Positions 25,677 to 34,792 of a DNA stretch of 64,000 bases are shown in pieces. The stretch's first letter is position 1. Each line of letters begins with the position of its first letter. Source of the stretch: Bacteroidota bacterium. Its GTDB lineage: Bacteria > Bacteroidota > Bacteroidia > UBA7662 > CANHCV01. The position numbers and the translations under genes are program-made. The notes beneath the pieces were generated by a model. It saw only the letters and a list, made by a program, of their open reading frames with translations. It was not told where the DNA came from and searched no databases. The stretch is from the NCBI GenBank assembly GCA_947501265.1, contig CANMVY010000002.1, forward strand, positions 147,048 through 211,047, in the 5' to 3' direction.

Positions 25677-27013
25677 TGATCTACCGTATGGAACATTCTA
25701 TTCCAACGAATGCCCATTCCTTTTGAAAAACGATCCATACTCAACCAAATGAAAACAGCTTTTCCAACGACGTGATCTTCAGGAACAAATCCCCAAAATC
25801 GAGAGTCCAAAGAATTGTGTCGGTTGTCTCCCATCATCCAATAATAATTCATTTTGAAGGTATAAGTAGTGGTTGGCTTTTCATTCAGTAGAAACTGATT
25901 GTTTACCCATTCCAATTTATTTCCTTCGTACACGGTGATGGCTCTTTCGTAAAGTGCTAATGTCTTTTCGTTTAGTGGAATAGTAACACCCGCCTTAGGT
26001 ATCCAAATAGGTCCGTAAAAGTCAGGATTCCAATTGAATAATTCCGGAGATCCTGGGAAAACCGAAGGATCGGGGAAACCTGCTGTAAACGGATAGGCCA
26101 AACGAACCGAATCGATGGATTTCAACTTTTTCAATCCTTCCAATTGAGTTTGATTTAAATCGAATAAATAGATGGTTTCGTGCCCTTCCATCGGACCATT
26201 TCCGGAACTAGCATCAATATTCACCAAAAAATCATCGTGCAATTGTTGAATATCCAACGGTTGGTTGGAATAGAGGAAGTATTTGTATTGAAGATTTTCG
26301 GGGTGATTGTACCCTTGTGGTTTTCCATTGATAAAAACCTGCTTGTTGCGTACTTCCAACGAATCTCCGGCAATGGCCACGCATCTTTTGATGTAGTTTT
26401 CCTTTTTATCAACCGGGTGCCAATCTTCCATAGGATAATTGAAAACCACCGCGTCTCCTCTTTGAACCGCTCCAAATCCTGGCATTCTGCTGTAGGGCAA
26501 TTGAACCAATTTCAGATAAGATTTGCCATCAACAAAGGGCAATTTATTGTGAACAAATGGAAAAGAAAGTGGGGTATTGGGGACACGAGCACCATAACTC
26601 ATTTTACTCACAAATAGAAAATCACCCACCAACAACGAATTTTCCATGGATGATGTTGGAATAGTGTATGCTTCAATGAAAAAAGTACGGATGAACGTCG
26701 CTGCAACCACGGCAAAGGAAATCGTATCAACCCAATCGCGAACTTTTGTTTTTGGAATGTCGTTGCGAATGGTAACGTAATACCAGAAGTTAAATCCTTG
26801 CAATACCACCAATAAAATCAGCGGATTAACCAATCCGGCTCCAGCAATGGTGGTTAACAAGATAAAACTTATAACATTGAAAAGGGTGATTCCAATGAAC
26901 CATTTTCTCTGGCGCTCGGTTAAACGATCCATGAATGGGAAAATCCGATGAAACCATTTGGCCAAAGGCGATAATTGATCAACGGGAGTCGGTTCAAATT
27001 TATTTAATTCCAT
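25673..27013 (-). CDS. lepB: Signal peptidase I
   Basis: A 446-residue Bacteroidota-type leader peptidase that removes signal peptides from exported proteins. There are two to three N-terminal membrane helices, then the catalytic Ser122 (PTSSMENSLL) and the general-base Lys209 (YIKRCVAIAGD). The C-terminal box MMGDNRHNSLDSRFWG is canonical. It is longer than E. coli LepB (324) because of an insertion between the Lys box and the C-terminal box, usual in this phylum. It lies 10 bases after dapB in the parA-parB-DUF5683-dapB-lepB order. Its last four bases overlap the convergent epimerase-like gene. Confidence 0.95.
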   Translation of the reverse strand: MELNKFEPTPVDQLSPLAKWFHRIFPFMDRLTERQRKWFIGITLFNVISFILLTTIAGAGLVNPLILLVVLQGFNFWYYVTIRNDIPKTKVRDWVDTISFAVVAATFIRTFFIEAYTIPTSSMENSLLVGDFLFVSKMSYGARVPNTPLSFPFVHNKLPFVDGKSYLKLVQLPYSRMPGFGAVQRGDAVVFNYPMEDWHPVDKKENYIKRCVAIAGDSLEVRNKQVFINGKPQGYNHPENLQYKYFLYSNQPLDIQQLHDDFLVNIDASSGNGPMEGHETIYLFDLNQTQLEGLKKLKSIDSVRLAYPFTAGFPDPSVFPGSPELFNWNPDFYGPIWIPKAGVTIPLNEKTLALYERAITVYEGNKLEWVNNQFLLNEKPTTTYTFKMNYYWMMGDNRHNSLDSRFWGFVPEDHVVGKAVFIWLSMDRFSKGMGIRWNRMFHTVDH

Positions 27014-27023
27014 GTTTTTATCA

Positions 27024-27728
27024 TTATGCTCCTAATCCGAGCAAGTCTTTCATTCCAAAAATTCCTTTTTTTCCTACCAACCATTCCGCAGCATCTATCG
27101 CTCCATTGGCAAATCCATCTCTAGAAAACGCCTCGTGAGTCATTCGAATTTCATCCACGCCACTCGTAAAAGCCAAGGTATGTGTTCCAGGAACATGATC
27201 GATTCGATCGTGGGTAACCGGCAAAGTTTTGGCCTCTGAAGATGGTCCATGAATCCACTTTTCCAAGTAAGAATGCTGGAGAACAACTTCGGCAGTTGTA
27301 ATGGCCGTACCACTGGGTGCATCCAACTTTTGCGTGTGGTGAATTTCGTGCAAGGAGGCGCGATATTGGGGATGTTGATCAAATAATTTGGAAAGAAAAG
27401 CTGAAGCTTCCCAAAACAAATTTACCCCGATGCTAAAATTAGAGGCAGTAAACAAAGCCCCTTGATTCGAATGGTACCATTCGTCAACCATGGCTTTATG
27501 TTGGTACCAACCGGTGGTTCCAACAACAGTAGGAACACCCGCTTCGGATAGCCATTTTAAATTATCCAACACCACATCGGGGCGGGTAAATTCAATGGCT
27601 ACATCTGCCTGATTTAAATCGCGTGGAGAATCAAGATCAATTTTGGCCACAATATCGTGACCTCTTTCCAAGGCTAAACGCTCAATGGTTTGACCCATTT
27701 TTCCGTATCCTACTAATGCTATTTTCAT
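27024..27728 (-). CDS. dapB: 4-hydroxy-tetrahydrodipicolinate reductase
   Basis: A 234-residue cytosolic enzyme of the lysine/diaminopimelate pathway that reduces hydroxy-tetrahydrodipicolinate with NAD(P)H. The nucleotide-binding GYGKMG, the VVGTTGW block, and the catalytic HEIHHTQKLDAPSGTA segment are present. It is shorter than the E. coli enzyme (273), as usual for Bacteroidota. The stop of the preceding DUF5683 frame overlaps this gene's start region by four bases, indicating coupling. Confidence 0.96.
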   Translation of the reverse strand: MKIALVGYGKMGQTIERLALERGHDIVAKIDLDSPRDLNQADVAIEFTRPDVVLDNLKWLSEAGVPTVVGTTGWYQHKAMVDEWYHSNQGALFTASNFSIGVNLFWEASAFLSKLFDQHPQYRASLHEIHHTQKLDAPSGTAITTAEVVLQHSYLEKWIHGPSSEAKTLPVTHDRIDHVPGTHTLAFTSGVDEIRMTHEAFSRDGFANGAIDAAEWLVGKKGIFGMKDLLGLGA

Positions 27729-28261
27729 CTGATTCTCAAAGATAAACCCAATTGCGTTGAATTGGTTGCACCATCGAAGTTGAATGTGGGACGAAGGGAC
27801 AAATCATCAGATACATTAAACTCAAACAAATGGGCATCTACCGTTGCATCGGCAATTTGAAGTCCGTATGCCAAAACCAATAAAATGATCCCAAGGTCTT
27901 TTGAATTTTTCAACTTTAATTTCTCGGTCGAAAGGGAACTGAGAGAAGACGAAGGGAATGGATCAATCAATTGCGGCTGAGTTGCCTTATTTTGTTCATA
28001 AAACCATTTGGATTGATAATTTAATCGAGCCAAATCGTAATTTTTTTTTTGATCAAAATGATACAACAGGGCTCCTCCCATCAAAGCATAAGCCACTGGA
28101 ATCTTCCAATATTGCTGGTTGTAGGCTTGACCCAGCCCCGGTAAATAGGTCGATTTAAGAGCGGCTTTTTTGGGACTGTGATGAATAACAGAATCCATGG
28201 TTTGGCCCTGAAGAAACAGAGAAACCAACGTAAAAAACAGGGCCAATCCGAACTTCAGCAT
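27725..28261 (-). CDS. DUF5683 domain protein
   Basis: A 178-residue protein with an N-terminal signal peptide (FGLALFFTLVSLFLQGQ) and the DUF5683 block AALKSTYLPGLGQAYNQQYWK followed by hydrophobic segments. Function unknown; its constant place between parB and dapB in Bacteroidota is the main clue. The start codon shares one base with the parB stop (TAATG), so it is translated from the same message. Confidence 0.88.
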   Translation of the reverse strand: MLKFGLALFFTLVSLFLQGQTMDSVIHHSPKKAALKSTYLPGLGQAYNQQYWKIPVAYALMGGALLYHFDQKKNYDLARLNYQSKWFYEQNKATQPQLIDPFPSSSLSSLSTEKLKLKNSKDLGIILLVLAYGLQIADATVDAHLFEFNVSDDLSLRPTFNFDGATNSTQLGLSLRIR

Positions 28262-29130
28262 TACTTTTTAAAGTATTCAAGGATTTTATTCAAGTGGGCA
28301 GTGCTAGCGAAAGGAATGGAAATCGAGCCTTTCCCTTTTGCGTTGACTTTAATGGCCACTTTCGCTTCCAAAAGTCCAGAAAGCTGGCCTTCTAATTGCT
28401 GATAAACAGGAGGAACACTGGTTTTCTCTACGTTTTTAGGAGCAGACTTCCCTGCCTGACGAACCCATTCTTCCACTTGTCGAACCGACAACCCTTTTTC
28501 AAGGATTTGATTGAAAATGAAGAGTTGTTCATCCACATGTTCTACATTGATGATGGCCCTAGCGTGACCCATAGAAATCTTTTTGTCGCGAATCGCCAAT
28601 TGAATTTCCGGTGGGAGTTTTAATAAACGAACGTAGTTGTTTACGGTTGAGCGCTCTTTCCCTACCCTAGCAGCAAGATCATCCATCAACAGATTGCATT
28701 CCTCGATCAATCGTTTGTAGGAGATGGCAATTTCAATGGCATTGAGGTCTTCCCGTTGGATATTCTCGATCAAGGCCATTTCCATCATCCCTTGATCGTC
28801 GGTTTCGAGAACGTAAGCGGGAATTTCGGTAAGACCAGCTAGTTGCGAAGCCCTCCAACGGCGTTCCCCGGAGATCAACTGATACGAATAGGCATTCAAA
28901 CGGCGAACCGTAATTGGCTGAATAACCCCGTGAATTTTAATACTTTCCGCAAGCTCAGTTAAAGCCGTTTTTTCAAATGTTGCTCGGGGTTGAAACGGAT
29001 TGGTTTCTACCTGCTGAATGGGAATGGTTGACATTCCTGAGGCCGAAGCAGCAGGTTGGGCAAGGATCTCTTTGGCATCGGGCAAGATGGCTCCGATCCC
29101 ACGTCCGAGTGCAGATTTGGGATTACTCAT
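28261..29130 (-). CDS. parB: Chromosome partitioning protein ParB
   Basis: A 289-residue ParB/Spo0J. The CTPase/ParB box is visible as VNPFQPR-like (ETNPFQPRATF), GERRWRAS and ENIQREDLNAIE, followed by the helix-turn-helix (RVGKERSTVNNYVRLLKLP) and a C-terminal dimerisation segment. It binds parS sites near the origin and loads condensin. It overlaps parA by four bases. No parS-like 16-mer was found in this window. Confidence 0.97.
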   Translation of the reverse strand: MSNPKSALGRGIGAILPDAKEILAQPAASASGMSTIPIQQVETNPFQPRATFEKTALTELAESIKIHGVIQPITVRRLNAYSYQLISGERRWRASQLAGLTEIPAYVLETDDQGMMEMALIENIQREDLNAIEIAISYKRLIEECNLLMDDLAARVGKERSTVNNYVRLLKLPPEIQLAIRDKKISMGHARAIINVEHVDEQLFIFNQILEKGLSVRQVEEWVRQAGKSAPKNVEKTSVPPVYQQLEGQLSGLLEAKVAIKVNAKGKGSISIPFASTAHLNKILEYFKK

Positions 29131-29903
29131 GATTTAAAGGAAGCATTTTTTTGAAGAATTTCTTGCGCCAAAGCAAGGTATTGTTGTGCGCCGGTAGAAG
29201 ATGCATCGTGAAGAATAACAGGTTTTCCAAAAGAAGGCGCTTCCGAAAGTCGAACAACTCGGTGGATGATGGTTTCAAAAACCATGTTATTGAAGTGAGT
29301 TCTAACTTCATCCACCACTTGTTTAGCTAGTCGAAGACGGCTGTCGAACATGGTTAATAAAAATCCTTCGATTTTCAAATTTGGATTCAAACGGCTTTGA
29401 ACAATTTTAATGGTATTCAATAGCTGCCCCATTCCTTCTAATGCAAAATACTCGCACTGAATAGGAACGAGAACAGAATCGGAAGCCGTTAATCCATTTA
29501 CGGTGGTCAAACCCAAAGACGGTGGTAAATCGATGATGATGTAAGCGTACTTTGACTTGATGGGTGCTAAGATTTTCTGAAGCGCTTTTTCACGGTTATC
29601 CCGATTAATCAATTCCACCTCCGCTCCAGCCAAGTCGATGTGGGAAGGTAGTAAATCCAAATTAGGGGTTTCTGTTGGAATGATGGACTCTTCTGCAGAA
29701 GCGCTTCCCATCAAACATTCGTACAATCCTTTCTTTATCGATTTAGGATCAATGCCTAATCCGCTGGTACAATTGGCCTGAGGATCAGCATCTAACACCA
29801 ATACTTTTTGCTCCAACACCGCGAGAGATGCTGCTAAATTGATGGCTGTGGTACTTTTTCCGACCCCACCTTTTTGATTTGCAATACAAATAATTTTACC
29901 CAT
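29127..29903 (-). CDS. parA: Chromosome partitioning ATPase ParA (Soj)
   Basis: A 258-residue MinD/ParA-type ATPase with the deviant Walker A QKGGVGKSTTAINLAA at the N terminus, the DADPQANCTSGLG box and Walker B IIIDLPPSLG. It binds DNA non-specifically and works with ParB to separate replicated origins. It is the first gene of the minus-strand parA-parB-DUF5683-dapB-lepB unit and diverges from the solute-binding protein gene. Confidence 0.97.
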   Translation of the reverse strand: MGKIICIANQKGGVGKSTTAINLAASLAVLEQKVLVLDADPQANCTSGLGIDPKSIKKGLYECLMGSASAEESIIPTETPNLDLLPSHIDLAGAEVELINRDNREKALQKILAPIKSKYAYIIIDLPPSLGLTTVNGLTASDSVLVPIQCEYFALEGMGQLLNTIKIVQSRLNPNLKIEGFLLTMFDSRLRLAKQVVDEVRTHFNNMVFETIIHRVVRLSEAPSFGKPVILHDASSTGAQQYLALAQEILQKNASFKS

Positions 29904-29963
29904 ATAGTCTACGATCTACCATTCATTCTCACTCCCTCTTTCCTTCCCGAAATGTAAAAAAAC

Positions 29964-29994
29964 TTGATTTTCAGTTGAATGAGCGCTAAGTTTG
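29964..29994 (+). promoter_or_regulatory. Promoter of the solute-binding protein gene
   Basis: TTG (29964-29966), 20 bases, then TAAGTTTG (29987-29994). The ATG at 30003 follows eight bases later, while an upstream in-frame ATG at 29979 would be untranscribed, so the promoter decides the start. Confidence 0.72.
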
Positions 29995-30002
29995 TTCAAC
30001 GA

Positions 30003-31652
30003 ATGAGCACTTCAAAAATACAAAAACCCCTCAGTTTTGCCCACGCATTCCTCTTCTTTTTATCCACGATGTGGATAATTGGTGGATGCAACACCCCTCG
30101 TTCAAAAAACGAAAATAAGCTGGTTTTTACGATGAATATTTTCTCGGGAATTTCCACGTTAGACCCTGCATTTGCTAAAGATAAATCGGCCATTTGGACC
30201 ACCCATCAAATTTTCAATGGTTTGGTAAAGTTGGATCAACACCTACAACCGTTGCCCGATTTGGCCGAAAGTTGGGAAATTTCTGCCGACTTAAAGACCT
30301 ACACCTTTCATCTAAAGAGGGATGTTTATTTTCACGAATCGCCCAAACTAAAATTTAAAAGTAGAGCTTTCAATGCCCATGACTTTTTGTTTAGTTTTCA
30401 GAGAGTTATGGATCCGGAAGTAGCATCTTCTGGAGCGTGGATTTTCAACGAAAAAGTAGATTCACTTCACCCGTTCGAGGCGCCCAACGACTCTACCTTT
30501 ATCATTCGATTGAGGAGACCTTTTGCCCCATTTCTTGGATTATTAAGCATGCCCTACGCTTCGGTAGTTGCTAAAGAAACGGTAAACAACAAAGATTTCG
30601 CAACTCACCCGGTTGGCACAGGTCCTTTTCAAGTTTTCGAACACGGGCCGGGTGAAGCATTAATTTTGCACAAAAACCCACGCTACCACGAAACCGATAG
30701 CGAAGGAGTTCGACTCCCCTATTTGGATGCCGTGAAAATTACATTTATCCCAGACCGTTCTTCGGAGTTCATTTCTTTTCTTGCGGGCAATTTGGATTTC
30801 ATCAACGGATTGGATGCTGCCTACAAAGACAAGTTATTGGATAAAAATGGAAACCTTCAACCGGCATTGAGAGGAAAAATCAACCTTTTAAAAAGCTCCT
30901 ACCTCAACACCGAATATTTAGGATTTTCCATGTCGGAAAAATGCCCCCTTCCCTACAGAAACCCCTTGGTTCGAAAGGCCATGGCTTGCGGATTTGATCG
31001 CGGAAACATGTTAAAGTATTTAAGGAACAACATCGGTATTCCGGGAACGGCCAGCATGATTCCTCCAGGGTTACCAGGATTTGACTCTTCGTTGTTGGAT
31101 GAGAATCGCTTCCAACCCCAACTTGCACTCAAATTGCTGCAAGAAGCAGGATTCCCAAACGGCAAGAATTTACCCAAGATTAAGTTGTGGACCAATCCGA
31201 CGTATTTGGACTTGTGTTTGTTTCTTCAGGATTCGTGGAAAAAGTTGGGGATTCCTGTTGAAGTTGAAAGCATGCCGCCTGCACAATTAAGGAAAGCCAT
31301 CAAAAGCGGAGAGGCGGCATTTTTTCGAGCCAGTTGGATTGCCGATTACCCCCATTGCGAAAACTATTTTCAGCTATTCTATTCCAAAAATTTTTCTCCC
31401 CAAGGCCCCAATACCACCCATTTTTCAAATTCCATTTACGACCATCACTTTCAAGAATACGCCCAAATTTCCCAGCAACGAGAAAGCGAGGTATTGGCTG
31501 CAAAATTGCAACGTTTCATCATCCAAGAATCTCCTGTAATTGTTCTTTATTACGACCAGGTTGTTCGATTTACTCAAAAGAAATGGGAAGGATTAAAACC
31601 AAATGCCATCAATCAATTGGAACTTTCGCATGTTAGACCATCTGCCCATTGA
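30003..31652 (+). CDS. ABC transporter substrate-binding lipoprotein, family 5 (oligopeptide/dipeptide type)
   Basis: A 549-residue periplasmic binding protein resembling OppA/DppA. The N terminus ends in IIGGC (Cys29), a good lipobox. The SBP family 5 features are clear: DPAFAKDKSAIWTTHQIFNGL, PDLAESWEIS, YTFHLKRDVYFH, HPVGTGPFQV and YLNTEYLGF. No permease or ATPase genes are adjacent, which is common for such genes in Bacteroidota. The start at 30003 was chosen over 29979 because a -7 element lies between them. Confidence 0.93.
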   Translation: MSTSKIQKPLSFAHAFLFFLSTMWIIGGCNTPRSKNENKLVFTMNIFSGISTLDPAFAKDKSAIWTTHQIFNGLVKLDQHLQPLPDLAESWEISADLKTYTFHLKRDVYFHESPKLKFKSRAFNAHDFLFSFQRVMDPEVASSGAWIFNEKVDSLHPFEAPNDSTFIIRLRRPFAPFLGLLSMPYASVVAKETVNNKDFATHPVGTGPFQVFEHGPGEALILHKNPRYHETDSEGVRLPYLDAVKITFIPDRSSEFISFLAGNLDFINGLDAAYKDKLLDKNGNLQPALRGKINLLKSSYLNTEYLGFSMSEKCPLPYRNPLVRKAMACGFDRGNMLKYLRNNIGIPGTASMIPPGLPGFDSSLLDENRFQPQLALKLLQEAGFPNGKNLPKIKLWTNPTYLDLCLFLQDSWKKLGIPVEVESMPPAQLRKAIKSGEAAFFRASWIADYPHCENYFQLFYSKNFSPQGPNTTHFSNSIYDHHFQEYAQISQQRESEVLAAKLQRFIIQESPVIVLYYDQVVRFTQKKWEGLKPNAINQLELSHVRPSAH

Positions 31653-31992
31653 AATAAAAGGTTATTATTTGAATCATCCAAAGGAGGTTCAAGAAAGAAT
31701 GCTCATCATTCGGAAAACAGCCTTAGAAATATTGGGAGATTGTACCGAATGCATTTCTTACGGAATTCCAACATTTAAAAAAAAGAAGAATATTTTCCAT
31801 TATGGAGCATTTAAAAACCATATTGGCCTTTACCCAGGATCTAAGGGGGTTGAATTTTTCGTTTCGCAATTCCCCCATTATTCCACTTCAAAAGGATGTA
31901 TTCAGATTCAACACCAAGAAGATTTGAATTTGTTAGCATTAAAATCCTTGCTTACCTTTCTCTTGAAAAACACCTCGAGTGGCGAAAAATAA
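31630..31992 (+). CDS. DUF1801 (YdhG-like) protein
   Basis: A 120-residue cytosolic protein. The DUF1801 pattern CISYGIPTFKK, then HYGAFKNHIGLYPG and KGCIQIQ is easily recognised. Members are related to frataxin-like iron chaperones in fold, but the function is uncertain. The start at MLDHLPIEIK overlaps the 3' end of the binding-protein gene by 23 bases; an earlier ATG at 31603 would add nine residues. Confidence 0.86.
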   Translation: MLDHLPIEIKGYYLNHPKEVQERMLIIRKTALEILGDCTECISYGIPTFKKKKNIFHYGAFKNHIGLYPGSKGVEFFVSQFPHYSTSKGCIQIQHQEDLNLLALKSLLTFLLKNTSSGEK

Positions 31993-32497
31993 TTGGATAA
32001 GCAGAATAATTTGGATGATTACCTTAGGGTGTGTCTTGTCTTTTCCATTTTATTCCCTTGTTTTCCAAAAAAATTCATCCAAAAGAATCATCTCGAACCT
32101 TCAAAGTCAAGGCTGGTGGGAGATAAAAAATGCTAATTTCCAGTTCACCTTTGGTCCCTCTGACTTGCAAAAGATCGAATGGGAAGACGAGCAGGAATTT
32201 GTTCTCGATGGAGAGTTCTATGATGTTATTGAACAATCTGACTCCTGCGGATATTCCATTTTCAAGGTTTATAAAGATCATCACGACACCCAATGGAAAT
32301 CGTTAAAAACGCTGGCTAAAAAGCAAAAAAACGAACGAAAATCAAATCATTCCTTTTCATTGATTTGGATTTGTGATTTTTCAAATCCGTTTCCTTTTTT
32401 GATTTCTATTGAAGAAAAAAAGAGAACGATTCATAACAAAATCAAACCACTTTTATTTATTTCAACAAATACCCATTCTCCACCTCCAGAAGCTTGA
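31979..32497 (+). CDS. Small membrane-anchored protein upstream of TonB receptor
   Basis: A 172-residue protein with one N-terminal hydrophobic segment (ISRIIWMITLGCVLSFPFY) and a mixed soluble part. The block EFVLDGEFYDVIEQSDSC resembles a motif I have seen in small conserved proteins encoded just before TonB-dependent receptors in Bacteroidota, and the C terminus ends in HSPPPEA. The start is GTG at 31979, overlapping the DUF1801 stop by 14 bases; an ATG at 32015 is possible but would cut the membrane segment. I cannot assign a function. Confidence 0.7.
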   Translation: MAKNNWISRIIWMITLGCVLSFPFYSLVFQKNSSKRIISNLQSQGWWEIKNANFQFTFGPSDLQKIEWEDEQEFVLDGEFYDVIEQSDSCGYSIFKVYKDHHDTQWKSLKTLAKKQKNERKSNHSFSLIWICDFSNPFPFLISIEEKKRTIHNKIKPLLFISTNTHSPPPEA

Positions 32498-32541
32498 TGC
32501 ATTCCTTTCAGAATTAAAACATCAAAAAAAACATCAAGCTT

Positions 32542-34758
32542 ATGAAAAAAATCATCATGGGGGCATTCTTGGGATGCTCCTTTGCATCATTATGGGGACA
32601 AGAAAAATTCGATAGTATTCCCAAAATGACCATTCAAGAGGTAGAAATATCTACCCATTCCTTTTTGAAAAGAAACGTTTCGAGCATCCAGCCTATCCAA
32701 TCCATTGATGCAAAAAAAATTGAAATGTCCATGTCGGCAACCACAGCCGATGCCCTGCTGCTAAACACCAACGCATTCATCCAAAAAAGTCAGCAGGGTG
32801 GCGGTAGCATTACTCTTCGAGGTTTTGAAGCCAGTCGTGTTTTGCTCTACATCGATGGGGTGCGTTTGAATAACCTCATTTACCGATCGGGGCATTTGCA
32901 GAACATCATTACATTGGATCCGTTTGCTTTACACGAGATCAATCTCCATCTTGGGGCTTCCTCCAACCTATTTGGCAGCGATGCTCTCGGTGGAGTTGTT
33001 TCGGTTACGACCTTGCTGCCGAAATTTTCAATGGAAGAACGCTTCAAATGGACAGGAAAAATTTCTACTTCCTTTCAATCGGTAAACCAAAGCACCCAAA
33101 ATCACTTTCAAATCTCCCAATTTAATCGAAAATGGTCGTTCAATACAGCCGTAACATGGAGCGATTTCGGTGACTTAAAATCAGGTAGAAATCTCAATCA
33201 TTTTTACCAACAAGACTACCAATTACGACCATTTTCCATCGTTCGAAATCAGGGTCTTGATTCCATCATTCCAAATGCTAATCCTTATTTACAATCCGGT
33301 TCGGCATATTCTCAATTCGATTTTATTGAAAAAATTGCTTTTCGAAAAAACGAGCATATCCTGCATCATCTCAACCTTCAGTTCTCCAATTCTTCCAATA
33401 TTCCGAGGTATGATCGGCTTACTGAAATGGCCCAAGGAACCCCAAAATTCGCAGAATGGTATTATGGGCCACAAGTACGATCATTATTGGCCTACGATCG
33501 AGTAAGAAAAAATGAATCGGCTTATTTTCAAACTACTCATGTTGGATTGAATTTCCAACACGTTGAAGAAAGTCGTTTTCAACGCCGATTTCAATCGAAT
33601 AACTTGGATCGTAGAAATGAAAACGTTAACGTTTGGGGAACGAAAGCTTGGGCCGAACGAAAAAACGGCAATCAAACCACGGTGGTCGGAGGTGATGTTT
33701 ATTTGAATTTCTTGGAATCTACCGCCAACCGAACCCAGCTTTCCTCCGGAAATCAAGTTGCCCTCGACACCCGATATCCTAATGGAAAAAATTCCATGCA
33801 TCAAGCAGGAATTTACCTTGAAAACAAGTACAACTGGTCGCCAAAAGTGCAAAGTCAATGGGGAGGGCGCCTCGGATATTCCATGCTTTCAAGTCAATTG
33901 ACCGATTCCATATTCTTCAAATTTCCCTTTTCATCCATTCAACAAAACAACCTTACCTATTCTGGAAATGCGGGGTTAGCTTTTTTTTCAAAAGGAATGG
34001 AGGAAGTAGAGCAATGGAAAACCACGTTGTTTTCCTCCACGGGATTCCGAGCTCCTAACATTGATGACCTTGGAAAAATATTTGAAACAGCAAAAGGAAA
34101 TATCATCGTACCCAACGAATCCATAAAACCGGAAAAAACCTGGACTACCGACTTGGGTATTACGAGAATGAGCAAACAGTTGGTCTGGGAAACCCATGCT
34201 TACGCAACGTTGTTTTTCGATGCCATTGTAACCAGTCCGTTTCAGTACCAAGGCAAAGATTCCATCGTTTACGATGGTGTTTTAAGTGCGGTTTTCGCCA
34301 ATCAAAATCAGCGCCGAGCATTTGTTTTGGGCGGAAATAGTCAGTTGTCTTGGAGAATCACCCCTCATTTAACCTGGAACATAGGGGCTAACTATACCCG
34401 TGGAAGGATTATTGTTGGAGACACAACCACTCCGCTAGACCATATTCCTCCTTTGCAAATTTCTTCCGATGTCAATTACCATGTTGGAAAAATTGCCATT
34501 TGGGGTCAATTTTATTACCAAGGAAAAAAAGACATTCGGGATTATTTATTAAATGGGGAGGATAACGAGCAATATGCACCAGCAGCTGGCATGCCGGCTT
34601 GGATGGTCGTTCATTTAAAATGCAGGGTTGCTCTTGTAAAGGGTATTGTTGTTCAAGGTGGTATCGAGAATATTTTTGATACCCAATACCGTGTTTTTGC
34701 GAGCGGGATCAACGCAGCAGGTCGAAATTTTCAAATTTCATTGCGAAAGTCCTTTTAA
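32542..34758 (+). CDS. TonB-dependent outer membrane receptor
   Basis: A 738-residue beta-barrel receptor with a signal peptide (IIMGAFLGCSFASLWG), an energy-coupling segment at about residues 28-40, a plug domain (ADALLLNTNAF, GGSITLRGFEASRVLLYIDG, FGSDALGGVVSVTT) and a barrel ending in an aromatic residue (ISLRKSF). Unlike the receptor at 44170-46539 it lacks a CarboxypepD_reg domain. The substrate (siderophore, cobalamin or metal) is unknown. It follows the small membrane protein by 44 bases and ends at a bidirectional terminator. Confidence 0.93.
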   Translation: MKKIIMGAFLGCSFASLWGQEKFDSIPKMTIQEVEISTHSFLKRNVSSIQPIQSIDAKKIEMSMSATTADALLLNTNAFIQKSQQGGGSITLRGFEASRVLLYIDGVRLNNLIYRSGHLQNIITLDPFALHEINLHLGASSNLFGSDALGGVVSVTTLLPKFSMEERFKWTGKISTSFQSVNQSTQNHFQISQFNRKWSFNTAVTWSDFGDLKSGRNLNHFYQQDYQLRPFSIVRNQGLDSIIPNANPYLQSGSAYSQFDFIEKIAFRKNEHILHHLNLQFSNSSNIPRYDRLTEMAQGTPKFAEWYYGPQVRSLLAYDRVRKNESAYFQTTHVGLNFQHVEESRFQRRFQSNNLDRRNENVNVWGTKAWAERKNGNQTTVVGGDVYLNFLESTANRTQLSSGNQVALDTRYPNGKNSMHQAGIYLENKYNWSPKVQSQWGGRLGYSMLSSQLTDSIFFKFPFSSIQQNNLTYSGNAGLAFFSKGMEEVEQWKTTLFSSTGFRAPNIDDLGKIFETAKGNIIVPNESIKPEKTWTTDLGITRMSKQLVWETHAYATLFFDAIVTSPFQYQGKDSIVYDGVLSAVFANQNQRRAFVLGGNSQLSWRITPHLTWNIGANYTRGRIIVGDTTTPLDHIPPLQISSDVNYHVGKIAIWGQFYYQGKKDIRDYLLNGEDNEQYAPAAGMPAWMVVHLKCRVALVKGIVVQGGIENIFDTQYRVFASGINAAGRNFQISLRKSF

Positions 34759-34760
34759 GA

Positions 34761-34790
34761 AAAAGAGCCAGATTGAAACCTGGCTCTTTT
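34761..34790. terminator. Bidirectional terminator between TonB receptor and ftsY
   Basis: AAAAGAGCCAG (34761-34771) and CTGGCTCTTTT (34780-34790) form a perfect 11-bp stem with an 8-base loop. The A and T arms give a U-tract in either direction. Confidence 0.92.
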
Positions 34791-34792
34791 AT

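Noticed and set aside
25673-29903. parA-parB-DUF5683-dapB-lepB as an unusual operon
   Set aside because: The same order is widespread in the phylum and not novel.
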